Shown here piece after piece: positions 1-8,702 of a stretch of DNA of 38,638 bases (positions are counted from its first letter, which is position 1; each line of letters opens with the position of its first letter). The notes beneath the pieces are model-generated. The model ran no database searches. It saw only the letters and a list, made by a program, of their open reading frames with translations, and had not been told where the DNA came from. The DNA is from Nitrospira sp. UBA5698 (GTDB taxonomy: Bacteria > Nitrospirota > Nitrospiria > Nitrospirales > Nitrospiraceae): contig DIHK01000047.1 in the NCBI GenBank assembly GCA_002420115.1, positions 80,000 through 118,637 of the forward strand, written 5' to 3'. The position numbers were made by a program, and so were the translations under genes.

Positions 1-81
1 GATTTTGACATCGACAGAGCCAAACCGAGTATCCACACCGAAGAACGGCAAGCCTGTCTGCATGGCGCTTGGATCGTTCAT
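1..81 (-). CDS. 5' end of a truncated gene, product unknown
   Basis: A reading frame on the minus strand starts at an ATG (79-81) and runs off the left edge of the window after 27 codons. A good ribosome binding site (AAGGAG) lies about seven bases before the ATG, which is the main support for calling it a gene. The visible N-terminus begins MNDPSAMQTGLPFFGVDTRF and has no signal peptide or transmembrane segment. I do not recognise the family. It lies downstream of the response regulator in the same direction, separated by 135 bases, so it may be a separate transcript or the last gene of that operon. Confidence 0.5.
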   Translation of the reverse strand, partial: MNDPSAMQTGLPFFGVDTRFGSVDVKI

Positions 82-216
82 CGGCTCACTCCTTCGCCTA
101 CTGACAGAACACTTTCCTTGCATCATCTGGGTAAACCAAATCCGTTCTTTGAGGGATCGATTGTAGACCGCTCGAACCGGGTAGAGAGAATGTAACAATC
201 GCTTGTAGAGCCTGGG

Positions 217-870
217 CTAGGAGGAGACGCTGACGAGACCTTCGGCGATCGCGTACTTGATTAACTCGGCAGTAGAATGCAGATTGAGTTCGCCCATCAT
301 CCTGAATTTGTGAAACTCTACGGTCTTCACTGAGATATTCAGGATGGAGGCAATCGTCTTTGTTCCCTTCCCCTCAGCAACAAGCTGCAAGACTTCGCGT
401 TGGCGCTGAGTCAGCGCGCTGACTAGCGGCTTGGTTGATAGACCATCCGCCGACTGAAGTGTGGCAGCCAACACGTCCTTGGTAATGAGTGGGGTCATAT
501 AGTGCTGGCCTCGCATGACGGCCTGGATCGCCTGCTTGAGCTCCACGGCTGCCGAGCGTTTTATGAGGTACCCTGCGGCACCCGCTTTAAAGGCTTCCGT
601 GGCATACGTCGGGGTCGCGTGCATGGTGAGGAAGATCAACTTGCTCTCCGGTACCAGTTTGGTCAACTGACGAGCCGCATCCAATCCGTTCAGGAGCGGC
701 ATAGAGATATCAAGCAACACAATATCAGGCCGAAGCTCTTGAGCAGCCTCGACCAGCGAGCGCCCATCTTCCACCATCCCCACCACCTCACCCTCGGCTT
801 CGACCAGCTTCCGGAGCCCAGCCAGAACAATCGCATGATCATCCGCCATCAAGATACGTGGCCGTTTCAT
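217..870 (-). CDS. NarL/LuxR-family response regulator
   Basis: This 217-residue protein has a receiver domain (about residues 5-120) followed by a LuxR-type helix-turn-helix (about 150-210). The receiver has the acidic pair D10/D11, the phospho-acceptor D54 in LLDIS, T82 and K104, so all phosphotransfer residues are present. The output domain begins LTQRQREVLQLVAEGKGTK, typical of NarL-type DNA-binding domains. The ATG overlaps the stop of the upstream kinase by four bases (ATGA), which implies translational coupling and makes that kinase the likely partner. Target genes cannot be read from the sequence. The family assignment is firm; the signal is unknown. Confidence 0.93.
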   Translation of the reverse strand: MKRPRILMADDHAIVLAGLRKLVEAEGEVVGMVEDGRSLVEAAQELRPDIVLLDISMPLLNGLDAARQLTKLVPESKLIFLTMHATPTYATEAFKAGAAGYLIKRSAAVELKQAIQAVMRGQHYMTPLITKDVLAATLQSADGLSTKPLVSALTQRQREVLQLVAEGKGTKTIASILNISVKTVEFHKFRMMGELNLHSTAELIKYAIAEGLVSVSS

Positions 871-3602
871 GAGCTCGTCGCCTCACAGGGTACCCAGGCA
901 CAGACCTTAGTCCCTCCGTCAGGTTGAGACTGAATCTGAAAATGCCCGTGCAGTTGCCGTAACCGTTCTTCCATGCTGCTCAACCCCAATCCCCGTTGAA
1001 TGGCTTCATGATCACGGAGATCAAATCCCTTGCCGTTATCCGTTATGGACAACCCGACCCCTTTCGACGACCCTCGGAGCTGCACCGTCACAACCGTCGC
1101 CTGAGCATGCTTGACGACATTTTGCACGCTTTCCTGCATGACGCGGAAGAGACAGGTCGCATGATCAAGCGAAATCGCAGCGGAGACCCCCGCGATCTTA
1201 AGAGAAATGGGTAGCCCTGCGCGACGAGACACCTGCTGCACATGATCCTCAACCGCCGGACAGAGTCCGGCATGTTCTAGGAGCGAGGGATGCAGCCGAT
1301 ACGCGAGGGTGTGCACATCATCGGACAACTGCTCCAGCTGCTCTCGGATCGGTGCAAGCGCTTGACCACACTCCCCTAAAGCAGAAGCCGGATGTTGTTC
1401 CAGCGAGGCCACTTCCAATACCAAGGCAGCCAAGCGTTGACTCACATCATCGTGCAGGTCTCGAGCGATACGTTGACGCTCTCGTTCTTGGGCGTTCAAC
1501 AGCTTAGAGGTCAGCTCCTCTAATTGCACCTGTTGCTGGTGCAGATCCAGCTGGTTACGATGCAGTGTCTCTTCCGCACTCTTGCGTTCCGTCACATCAC
1601 GATTGGATTCCAATGCGTAGTCCGTTCCGCCGTACGTGACTTGCACCAGCCGACTCTCCACAATCACCTGGCGCCCATCCTTGGTGACATGGGACAGCTC
1701 ACCGGACCACCGACCGTCTCGGACCAGGCAGGCTTCCCTGTCTGCGACCGTCGGCAACGGATTCGTGCTCAGCAATTCATGGCTCTTGCACCCGATCACC
1801 TCATGTGATCGCCAGCCATAGAGCTCTTCAGCCCCACGATTCCAATACACGATCCCGCCACCGATCTTCCACGCCAAGATCGCATCGCTGGAGTGGTTCA
1901 ACATGTCCGCCTGCTGTTTAAGCAGCTCTTCCGTCTGCTGACGCTCGGTAATGTCGACGGCCACCCCACCGAACAAGGCCGGCTCGCCCTGGTGATCGAC
2001 GATGGGGAACTTACTGACAAGGGCGTGGCGAATCTCTCCCTGTTGAATGAATGATTCGACGGTGTGCAGCGGAACTCCGGTTTCCTGTACTGTCCGATCG
2101 TTGCGCTCATACGGTTCGGCCACATAGGCCGGCCACAACTCCTGAGCAGTCTTTTCCTTCCAGTCTCTGCCCTCCAGTAGGGATTCTTGGAAGAGGCGAT
2201 TCACATACAAATAACGACCCTGAGCATCTTTGATCCACGCAAAGCCGTGCAAGTTATCCATAAACGAAGCGAACCGGCGCTCGCTGATTTTCAGCGCCTC
2301 CTCGGCTTGTTTGCGTTTCGTAATGTCGATCATCGCGCCCAGCGTCCTTGCCGGTCGGCGTTCCGATCCGTCTACGTCGAACAAGGTCCAAGCTCGAAAA
2401 CTGATCCACCGCACCTGGCCGTTCGGTAGCACCAGACGGTGTTCGATCGAATGAAGATCGTCACCCACAGTACTAGAGGACCGTACGATCGCCCCAACCA
2501 CCATGGCACGGTCTTCTGGATGGACCAGCTGAATGAACCCCTCAAGCGAAGCAGGGGCATCAGCTTTGACGCCGTAGATTTCTCGCATCAGTGGAGACCA
2601 ATAGACATTCCCCGTGCGATGGTCCTGATCCAGGATCCCAAAGTTGGCGAGTCGAACGACCTGATCAGACCGTTCCTCGCGTTCATGCAGCACCTTTTTG
2701 GCTTCGACCCGAGCCGTCACATCTTCCGTGGCAATGATGATTCCGCCCACCTGATCACCGCGATACCACGGGCGAACATCCCACGTGATCCATTGGCTAG
2801 AGCCATCGCTTCGACAGAACTGGTCTTCATCGGCACTGAGCACCTCCCCTGTCAGGCCTCGCTGATGGACGTCTCTCCAGCGCAGGGGACCGTGCGGGAA
2901 GACATCGTAGTGCGATCGACCGAGGATCTCATCAGTCAAGCGGTAGTCTTCAATCCATCGTCGGCTGGCCGCCAGATACCGCATATCCCGATCAAACATC
3001 GCAATGGCAGCAGGGGCATGTTCCACGAATAAGCGAAACCGCTCTTCACTCTCCCGCATCGCGGCATTGGTTCGCTTGAGGTCCGTCGTTCGCTCCCGAA
3101 CACGTTGCTCCAATTCCTCAGAGGTTCGATGCAACGCCTCCTCCGCCTTTTTTCGATCGGTAATGTCATTGCCGATCGTCAGGATGCAGGATTTACCTCG
3201 GAGCGTCATTAAGTTTGCGGAGATGAGGAACTGTCGCAGCTCACCACGCCTGGTCTTCATCGACACTTCGAGGTTTGTGACGGTCCCTTGCGATCGAAGA
3301 CGGTTGACCAGCCTGGCCCGGTCTTGCGCATCCGGCCAAATCCCCAGTATCAACGTCGTCCGACCGATAACCTCCTCACGGTGAAAGCCGAATGTATCGA
3401 GGCAGGCGTCGTTGACCTCCAGGCAAAGCCCGGTTTCAAGTTCCATAATACCGATCGGATGGGGACTGAGGCGGAAGGCTTCGGCGAAGAACTCGTCTCT
3501 TGCTGGGTCGACCGCATTTCCTTGTCGATCGACTGGTTGGTGGACCGCTGCACGCGGGCGCGCTCTGACCCAACGCTTCTTCTTCGTCGCTTTTGGTGTC
3601 AT
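867..3602 (-). CDS. Five-PAS cytoplasmic hybrid-sensor histidine kinase (NarL-partner type)
   Basis: This 911-residue sensor kinase has five consecutive PAS/PAC modules (roughly residues 38-155, 180-305, 308-435, 436-560 and 562-680). Most end in the D(I/V)T(D/E)R linker that leads into the next module. A HisKA_3 dimerisation domain follows with RDLHDD, whose phospho-acceptor is H717. The C-terminus is an HATPase with the N-box QESVQNVVKHA and G-box DNGKGF. There is no transmembrane segment or signal peptide, so it should sense a cytoplasmic or diffusible signal. HisKA_3 kinases pair with NarL-type regulators, and the next gene, overlapping by four bases, is one. No haem- or flavin-binding residue could be assigned with confidence. 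I used the ATG at 3602, although no clear ribosome binding site precedes it. Confidence 0.92.
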   Translation of the reverse strand: MTPKATKKKRWVRARPRAAVHQPVDRQGNAVDPARDEFFAEAFRLSPHPIGIMELETGLCLEVNDACLDTFGFHREEVIGRTTLILGIWPDAQDRARLVNRLRSQGTVTNLEVSMKTRRGELRQFLISANLMTLRGKSCILTIGNDITDRKKAEEALHRTSEELEQRVRERTTDLKRTNAAMRESEERFRLFVEHAPAAIAMFDRDMRYLAASRRWIEDYRLTDEILGRSHYDVFPHGPLRWRDVHQRGLTGEVLSADEDQFCRSDGSSQWITWDVRPWYRGDQVGGIIIATEDVTARVEAKKVLHEREERSDQVVRLANFGILDQDHRTGNVYWSPLMREIYGVKADAPASLEGFIQLVHPEDRAMVVGAIVRSSSTVGDDLHSIEHRLVLPNGQVRWISFRAWTLFDVDGSERRPARTLGAMIDITKRKQAEEALKISERRFASFMDNLHGFAWIKDAQGRYLYVNRLFQESLLEGRDWKEKTAQELWPAYVAEPYERNDRTVQETGVPLHTVESFIQQGEIRHALVSKFPIVDHQGEPALFGGVAVDITERQQTEELLKQQADMLNHSSDAILAWKIGGGIVYWNRGAEELYGWRSHEVIGCKSHELLSTNPLPTVADREACLVRDGRWSGELSHVTKDGRQVIVESRLVQVTYGGTDYALESNRDVTERKSAEETLHRNQLDLHQQQVQLEELTSKLLNAQERERQRIARDLHDDVSQRLAALVLEVASLEQHPASALGECGQALAPIREQLEQLSDDVHTLAYRLHPSLLEHAGLCPAVEDHVQQVSRRAGLPISLKIAGVSAAISLDHATCLFRVMQESVQNVVKHAQATVVTVQLRGSSKGVGLSITDNGKGFDLRDHEAIQRGLGLSSMEERLRQLHGHFQIQSQPDGGTKVCAWVPCEATSS

Positions 3603-3668
3603 AGCCAGAAATGAATTCTAGTCCACTTACGTACCTCCCGCAAGATCCAATTCCTGGGGTGATTACCG

Positions 3669-3738
3669 GTTTCAAGTTTGAAGTTTCATGTTTTAGGTTG
3701 TCCGGAAACTTGGAGCCTGAGACTTGGACCTTGAAACT
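3669..3738. repeat. Imperfect intergenic palindrome, about 31-base arms
   Basis: The 269-base gap between the kinase gene and the hydrolase gene holds a long imperfect inverted repeat centred on the palindrome TCCGGA (3701-3706). The left arm (from 3669) and the reverse complement of the right arm (to 3737) agree at about 23 of 31 positions. Both arms are built from short units such as GTTTCAAG and AAGTTTCA. This composition is typical of dispersed intergenic palindromes. No coding potential is seen. It could act as a transcription terminator for the hydrolase operon or be a copy of a genome-wide repeat. Confidence 0.55.
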
Positions 3739-3871
3739 ATCCCAAGCGATTTCGCCACGAATCGCCATGAATAATGCGGGCAGGAGGCTGCTACATCGAT
3801 GATGTCGATACGGGATCGGTAGGTTCCTGTGGTATTCAACCACCGGGTTCTCTGGTGGATTCAGATCAACG

Positions 3872-4618
3872 TCACTCTTGCTTCGTCACCAGTCTCCGGA
3901 ACAGCTCGAGATGGTCTGGGCCGCTGAGCCGATGATCACCAGGAATCAGGCGCAGGTCGAGTGGAAAGCCGGGATGTCGTCGTACGAGTTCGTTGGCGAA
4001 CCGCCGACTCCCGTCCGGAGCAATGACTTGATCGTCCAGACCATGCAGAATCGTGGTCTTCACATGACGGACGACCTCGAACGTCTTCGCCCAATACTGT
4101 TCGCTTTCTTCGACCCACTTCCAAGACAACGGCCAGTCCCGATGCAACTGGTCCTCGTCCCACGGCATCCATCCGGCAGTGTGCCAGTCATGGAGCCGTT
4201 CCCTCGAGATGGTTTTGGCGCGCTCGCCCATCATGTTAAATGCCGGTGCGATCAAGATAAGCTCTTCGACAATCTCGAATTCCTGCGCGACAAGCCAACC
4301 GATCCAGCTGCCGAGCGAATTTCCAATGATCGTGACCGGCGGACCAGTCTTAATGGAGTCCAAGACAACGTGCGCATCGGCGATCCAATCGGAGAGCGTA
4401 TAGTCGGTAAACTGCCCTTCAGAGTCGCCAAAGCCACGCACGTCGTAACAACAGAACCCCCATCCCTGCTCCTGGCACCATTGCGCCAACGATTTGCTTT
4501 TGTTGCCCCAACGTTTGGAGAGAAACCCGGTGATAAAAAGAATCTGCCGAACGGCTCCATCGATTCGATCACCTTTGATCCGTTTGCCGTCCGCGCCAAT
4601 GAGTTCGAAGGACGTCAT
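3872..4618 (-). CDS. Alpha/beta hydrolase (serine hydrolase), possible thioesterase or lipase-like
   Basis: This 248-residue protein has the alpha/beta-hydrolase plan. An oxyanion-hole region follows the first strand (FITGF, about 28-32), and the nucleophile elbow is GNSLGSW with Ser101. A probable acid Asp lies in LHGLDDQVI, and a probable catalytic His in PGDHRLSG near the C-terminus, so the triad looks complete. There is no signal peptide, so it is cytoplasmic. The ATG lies four bases after the stop of the upstream esterase gene, showing that the two are co-transcribed and probably coupled. Substrate cannot be told from the sequence. The operon also contains a second hydrolase and a large membrane protein, which hints at a shared pathway acting on an ester or lipid-like compound; that is inference only. 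Confidence 0.85.
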   Translation of the reverse strand: MTSFELIGADGKRIKGDRIDGAVRQILFITGFLSKRWGNKSKSLAQWCQEQGWGFCCYDVRGFGDSEGQFTDYTLSDWIADAHVVLDSIKTGPPVTIIGNSLGSWIGWLVAQEFEIVEELILIAPAFNMMGERAKTISRERLHDWHTAGWMPWDEDQLHRDWPLSWKWVEESEQYWAKTFEVVRHVKTTILHGLDDQVIAPDGSRRFANELVRRHPGFPLDLRLIPGDHRLSGPDHLELFRRLVTKQE

Positions 4619-4622
4619 AGTC

Positions 4623-5336
4623 TTATCCCAGCCGCTTCATGATAAAAAGCCCCAGTCGCCGCAACACTTCTCCTGGAATCTCATGCCCTCCCCGAAAGCT
4701 GTGCCATTCCACTGCAAGACCAGCTCGGTGTAGGGCATCACGCAGGCGTTCGGCTCCAACAGTGGGGAGAATGTCGTCTTGCACACCATGGCTTTGAAAA
4801 ACCGGTAGGCCTCGGCGATTCGGCATCAGCGGACTCCAGACGTCCTTGGCGAGCAGATTACCTGACAGCTGCACCAGACCGGCGAACGGATAGTCGGTGT
4901 GGAGCACAGCATCGCAGGTGAGCATGGCACCCTGGGAAAATCCACCAAGCACCGTCTTCTTGTAGTCAATCGGGAATTGCTTTGGGAGTTCTTTGAGAAA
5001 AGCGAGTATGCGCTCTCGCGCCAGGGCCAAGCCCTGTGGAACCTCCACGGACAAATCACGAATACGACCTGCCTCTCGATCAGCTTGGATACGCGCAAAG
5101 TCGATGATCCACCAAGCCCGCGAGTCGCCGAACCCCATATTGAGTGAGAGGGGAGCTTCTGGAAAGAGCCAGCGGGTGCCACGGGAGGCTTGAATGACAC
5201 CGGCGAGTGGAACCAGGTCGTCACCCGGCGCACCAAACCCATGAAGCAGAATGACGACCGGACCATCACCTCCGCCCCTTCCATCCGATCCGCCGACAAG
5301 TCTGACCTTCAGTCCACCCAGTGAGGCTTCACGCAT
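4623..5336 (-). CDS. Phospholipase/carboxylesterase family hydrolase
   Basis: This 237-residue protein matches the compact phospholipase/carboxylesterase (YpfH/acyl-protein-thioesterase-like) branch of alpha/beta hydrolases. It has an early HGFG oxyanion motif (about 32-35), the nucleophile elbow GFSQGA typical of this branch, an acid in SHGVQDDILP and the catalytic His in GGHEIP. No signal peptide is present. The start ATG at 5336 has AGGA five bases upstream and lies nine bases after the stop of the large membrane protein gene. It therefore belongs to the same transcript as that gene and the second hydrolase after it. Members of this family hydrolyse short-chain or acyl esters; the natural substrate here is unknown. 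Confidence 0.87.
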   Translation of the reverse strand: MREASLGGLKVRLVGGSDGRGGGDGPVVILLHGFGAPGDDLVPLAGVIQASRGTRWLFPEAPLSLNMGFGDSRAWWIIDFARIQADREAGRIRDLSVEVPQGLALARERILAFLKELPKQFPIDYKKTVLGGFSQGAMLTCDAVLHTDYPFAGLVQLSGNLLAKDVWSPLMPNRRGLPVFQSHGVQDDILPTVGAERLRDALHRAGLAVEWHSFRGGHEIPGEVLRRLGLFIMKRLG

Positions 5337-5345
5337 GTCATCCTG

Positions 5346-8300
5346 CTAACTGAGATACAGATACTGCAAGAGAGCCACCAAACCGTACAACGACGATTCG
5401 ACGACCGGTTGTTGATAGAGCGGCACAAAGGCGCCCTGTTCATGGTCTTCCACTTCACTAATGACGTATTGGATCTGCTTTACCCGAATATCGTGATCCT
5501 TCCCGTTCCCCAAGGTCTGAACGATTTGCCGGTTGAGCCCGGCCAGCATGGCAGCTTTCGCCTGACTGGCCGATTGATAGAGGAGAAATGCTCCAAGAAG
5601 CGCGACCACGGCGTTGACTGACCAGGACAGCAGCAATAAGAGCGGATAGTTCCAAATGTCGAAATACTCGTTGCGCGCGGCGATCATGATCAAGAGTGCA
5701 ATAAAGGGATAGCGGATCAGTCGATTGATCACCTCAGTCCGCTGCGCAATAAGATCCACCACGGCGAGGTACGTCAACTTCTCAAATTCGTTTTTCTGCG
5801 CCTCTCCCAATCCATAATTGCGAAGATACTCTTCCTGGACTTGCTGGGACCACCCTCCCCTTGAACTCACCATCCACCCGACCCATCGACGGCAGAGCAT
5901 CACCGCATCGAACACCGCCAAGTTCAGCAACACCACGATGGCGACGCTGGCAAGCGTCATGACTGAATCGACTCGGCAACTCAGATGCCCGCGGCAGGGA
6001 TGAATATATTCTTCGTCCAACACGAAATGCCCGATGGCCCACATCGCCCCCATGTACAGGATGAACAAGAGAAGCGTCCGGGCCATTCCCTGGCTCAGCT
6101 GACTCGCTTCTCGATAGCGCTCCCATGCCTGGTCGACTTTCATCGAGCCAACTGTGGCAAGGGGGTGATAGACCCGCCGGAGATTCGTCCAAAAGGTGTT
6201 GGGTGAAAGCCGCTGACGCCTCGACGTGTCCTCGAACTGAAACTTCTCGTCGATCTGTTCGCTATTCTTCTTAAGGTCGCGAGCGCCCTTAATAAACAAG
6301 AGCACGGACAGCACGACAACCAGGAATCGCAATAACTCACTCGGCCAGATACTGACACCGGCCGTCCACGAAAACGGCTCTCCTTCGTCATGCCCAGCCA
6401 ACAACGCATCGGCGCCACCAGCCACGATAAAGACTGCAAACAGCGCGACGAGCACGACCGCGGTGATACTCAGCAGACGCGGATGGCGCACAATGGCAGA
6501 CCAGAGGCGTTGGTTACTCCAGGCCACTACGACGAACAGCGCAAACCCCACCACTGCTCCCGCCGCCACAGCGGTATTATCGAATCCGACGCCTTGCCGT
6601 AGCTGACCATATTCCTCCGTATAATCCAGATCGGATCGCAACGGATGAATCGTACGGACCCCTTCTTTGGTGACGAGGCTCAAGTCGACCGCACCGCTCC
6701 GCCCCACCTCAAACAATCTGGGATGCAGTCCGGCATCGTACACACGATCCTCCGGCGTCAGTGCGGCATGGTAGGTCGTCCCGCAGGGGCCGCTCATCCC
6801 ATCAGACGGATTACGGAGACAACCGACGTGGCCGACCGCTTGCAATGTCGCGAAATATGTGGACGTTTGATAACTGCTCCGGAATGGTGGAACATCGCGC
6901 TGCAAGCCGCCGTCCAACTGCAACCCAAACGGCGAGGTGATGACCATATTGCGGGTCCATTTGTACTCGCTCGGATGGAGGTGTCGGGCATCGAGACCGA
7001 CGGTAAAGAAAATGGCATGCGGAAACGCCGGGCGAAGGGCTTTGATGATTAGGAGCGAATCATACGGATCGGTGCCGAAGATCCCGATGGCTCGAGCTCC
7101 TTCACCCTCATCCTGGATTCGATTGACCAACGCCCGTACATAGTCCACCTGACTGGTTCCTTCCGGGCGCTCACGCTGGCCGTCTTTCGCGCTATCGGCA
7201 CGTACGGCTTTGGTTTTGTCTTCTCCCGGCACCTCGCCGTCCAGCCCGCTCAGGTAGCTGTACCGCTGAACATTCAGGCGCAATGATTCATAGTCGGCTT
7301 GTCGCCGAATCTGGAGGTCGACGGCATGAGGAATATCAGAGCACCACTGCTTGATCGTTACCGAGACCTCGATCGTCTCCAAGTCCTGCTCAGGAAAGGT
7401 TGCGATTTTCTTGCACGCAGCGGCTCGAAACTCAATCGGGAGCGTCCGTCCATAGAACGAATCCCATTCCCCGATCAGGATCACCGCGTCCCACCCGAGG
7501 CGAACCTGCCGGCGCTCCAATTCCGCAACCAATGATTCGAACAACCGGTCATCAGAACCGATCTCGTACGCCAACCGAATATTCGCGCTCGTCAGCCGAC
7601 GGGCGAACTCTTGCTCGCAAGACATGTAGGAATCGCAGGCGACCCCGTTTCCGCCGGTCGACTTCAGTCCGTAGGCGAGGAGCCCTTTCATCGCACTAGT
7701 CCACGGGGAATACAGATCGATCCAGCCGTCCGCATTCGGCCACACGCCGATTCCCACATGCGACTCGCTGTAGGATTCTCCCGCCTCGGCTAAGAGCGAC
7801 CGAAATGCTGAGGAGCTACGAGGGCCGAGAATTTTAAATGTGACCGCCCGCTGGAGCTGTGAATTCAATCGAACGAGCTTGCGCCGATCGTCGGTGAGGA
7901 GACACTCGCTCCTTTTCTCGGCTTCTCGGCAGACAAGCGCCTGAGAGAAGGATGTCAGCCCGGCGAAAAACCCACGACTGAGCGCTTCATCCGGAAACCA
8001 GACGACCAGCACACTTTGGGAGCGCGGCGATTCCTCGTCACACAGTCTGGTTCGTCTGAGCCGGTACCACTCATAGGGCAGTGCCGGGAGAGGGCTCGAG
8101 GTATCCCATTCCACAAACGAGAGCTGCCCCTCCTGTTCCGGCACATAACAGGATACTCCAAGGGCTGTTCCGACCGCATACCGATCTCGGATCCGCGACT
8201 CAGTGCTTTCCACATACGGACCTCCACTGGTCGTCACCAGAAGGACCGTGACACGCTGGCCCTCCTTGACACGTTCAGTAATAGCCTGCCGAAGGGATCG

Positions 8301-8567
8301 AAGTCGTTGCATAAGCGGCGGGACCGGAGTCGTAGCGAGTCGGTTCAACTTGATTTCCCGCAAGCCCCGTTGTACGGCTGCGACAGGATCTTCCCACAAA
8401 CGTGCGCGTACCACTTGCTCTTCAACCGTGGCCTTCATGTCCAGTCCCGTGCCGACCGGACGCGAACTGCGCAGTGGTTCCTTGACCAGCATGGCTCCCG
8501 CCAGCGCCAGCACCAGGGTCAGGGCGCCTGCCACGGCGATTTTGGAGTCGCTCTGCTTCTTGGCCAT
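5346..8567 (-). CDS. Large polytopic membrane protein with extracytoplasmic ligand-binding-like domain, function unknown
   Basis: This 1073-residue protein begins with a membrane anchor (residues 9-27), followed by a large soluble part of about 630 residues that should lie outside the cytoplasm. A block of about 7-8 further transmembrane helices follows between residues 660 and 1000. Within the soluble part, a stretch (about 475-600) with IGIFGTDPYDSLLIIKALR, then FFTVGL and later SSYQTSTYFA, has the rhythm of a type I periplasmic-binding-protein fold. The C-terminal region contains a cytoplasmic loop between helices and ends with helices near FLLYQSASQAKAAM. I recognise no enzymatic motif. 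It heads an operon with two alpha/beta hydrolases (9- and 4-base gaps) and lies 135 bases downstream of selO. A receptor- or transporter-like role is possible; function is not known. Confidence 0.8.
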   Translation of the reverse strand: MAKKQSDSKIAVAGALTLVLALAGAMLVKEPLRSSRPVGTGLDMKATVEEQVVRARLWEDPVAAVQRGLREIKLNRLATTPVPPLMQRLRSLRQAITERVKEGQRVTVLLVTTSGGPYVESTESRIRDRYAVGTALGVSCYVPEQEGQLSFVEWDTSSPLPALPYEWYRLRRTRLCDEESPRSQSVLVVWFPDEALSRGFFAGLTSFSQALVCREAEKRSECLLTDDRRKLVRLNSQLQRAVTFKILGPRSSSAFRSLLAEAGESYSESHVGIGVWPNADGWIDLYSPWTSAMKGLLAYGLKSTGGNGVACDSYMSCEQEFARRLTSANIRLAYEIGSDDRLFESLVAELERRQVRLGWDAVILIGEWDSFYGRTLPIEFRAAACKKIATFPEQDLETIEVSVTIKQWCSDIPHAVDLQIRRQADYESLRLNVQRYSYLSGLDGEVPGEDKTKAVRADSAKDGQRERPEGTSQVDYVRALVNRIQDEGEGARAIGIFGTDPYDSLLIIKALRPAFPHAIFFTVGLDARHLHPSEYKWTRNMVITSPFGLQLDGGLQRDVPPFRSSYQTSTYFATLQAVGHVGCLRNPSDGMSGPCGTTYHAALTPEDRVYDAGLHPRLFEVGRSGAVDLSLVTKEGVRTIHPLRSDLDYTEEYGQLRQGVGFDNTAVAAGAVVGFALFVVVAWSNQRLWSAIVRHPRLLSITAVVLVALFAVFIVAGGADALLAGHDEGEPFSWTAGVSIWPSELLRFLVVVLSVLLFIKGARDLKKNSEQIDEKFQFEDTSRRQRLSPNTFWTNLRRVYHPLATVGSMKVDQAWERYREASQLSQGMARTLLLFILYMGAMWAIGHFVLDEEYIHPCRGHLSCRVDSVMTLASVAIVVLLNLAVFDAVMLCRRWVGWMVSSRGGWSQQVQEEYLRNYGLGEAQKNEFEKLTYLAVVDLIAQRTEVINRLIRYPFIALLIMIAARNEYFDIWNYPLLLLLSWSVNAVVALLGAFLLYQSASQAKAAMLAGLNRQIVQTLGNGKDHDIRVKQIQYVISEVEDHEQGAFVPLYQQPVVESSLYGLVALLQYLYLS

Positions 8568-8702
8568 TTGCTTTTTAGGAGGTGCGGGACATCACTCTGA
8601 CACTCGCGCAGTATCCGCGCGTGACACTCTACAACAGACGTGCGAGACTGTGAAGTGGAGAGACATGGTCATGGACGGCAGACATGCCATGGCCTACGGT
8701 TC

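Noticed and set aside
2439..3032. Plus-strand frame (197 codons) inside the five-PAS kinase gene
   Set aside because: It lies entirely opposite a clear PAS/PAC coding region and has no ribosome binding site or family motif.
3878..4642. Long plus-strand frame (254 codons) opposite the alpha/beta hydrolase
   Set aside because: The minus-strand frame has a complete hydrolase triad; the plus-strand product shows no motif and is an antisense shadow.
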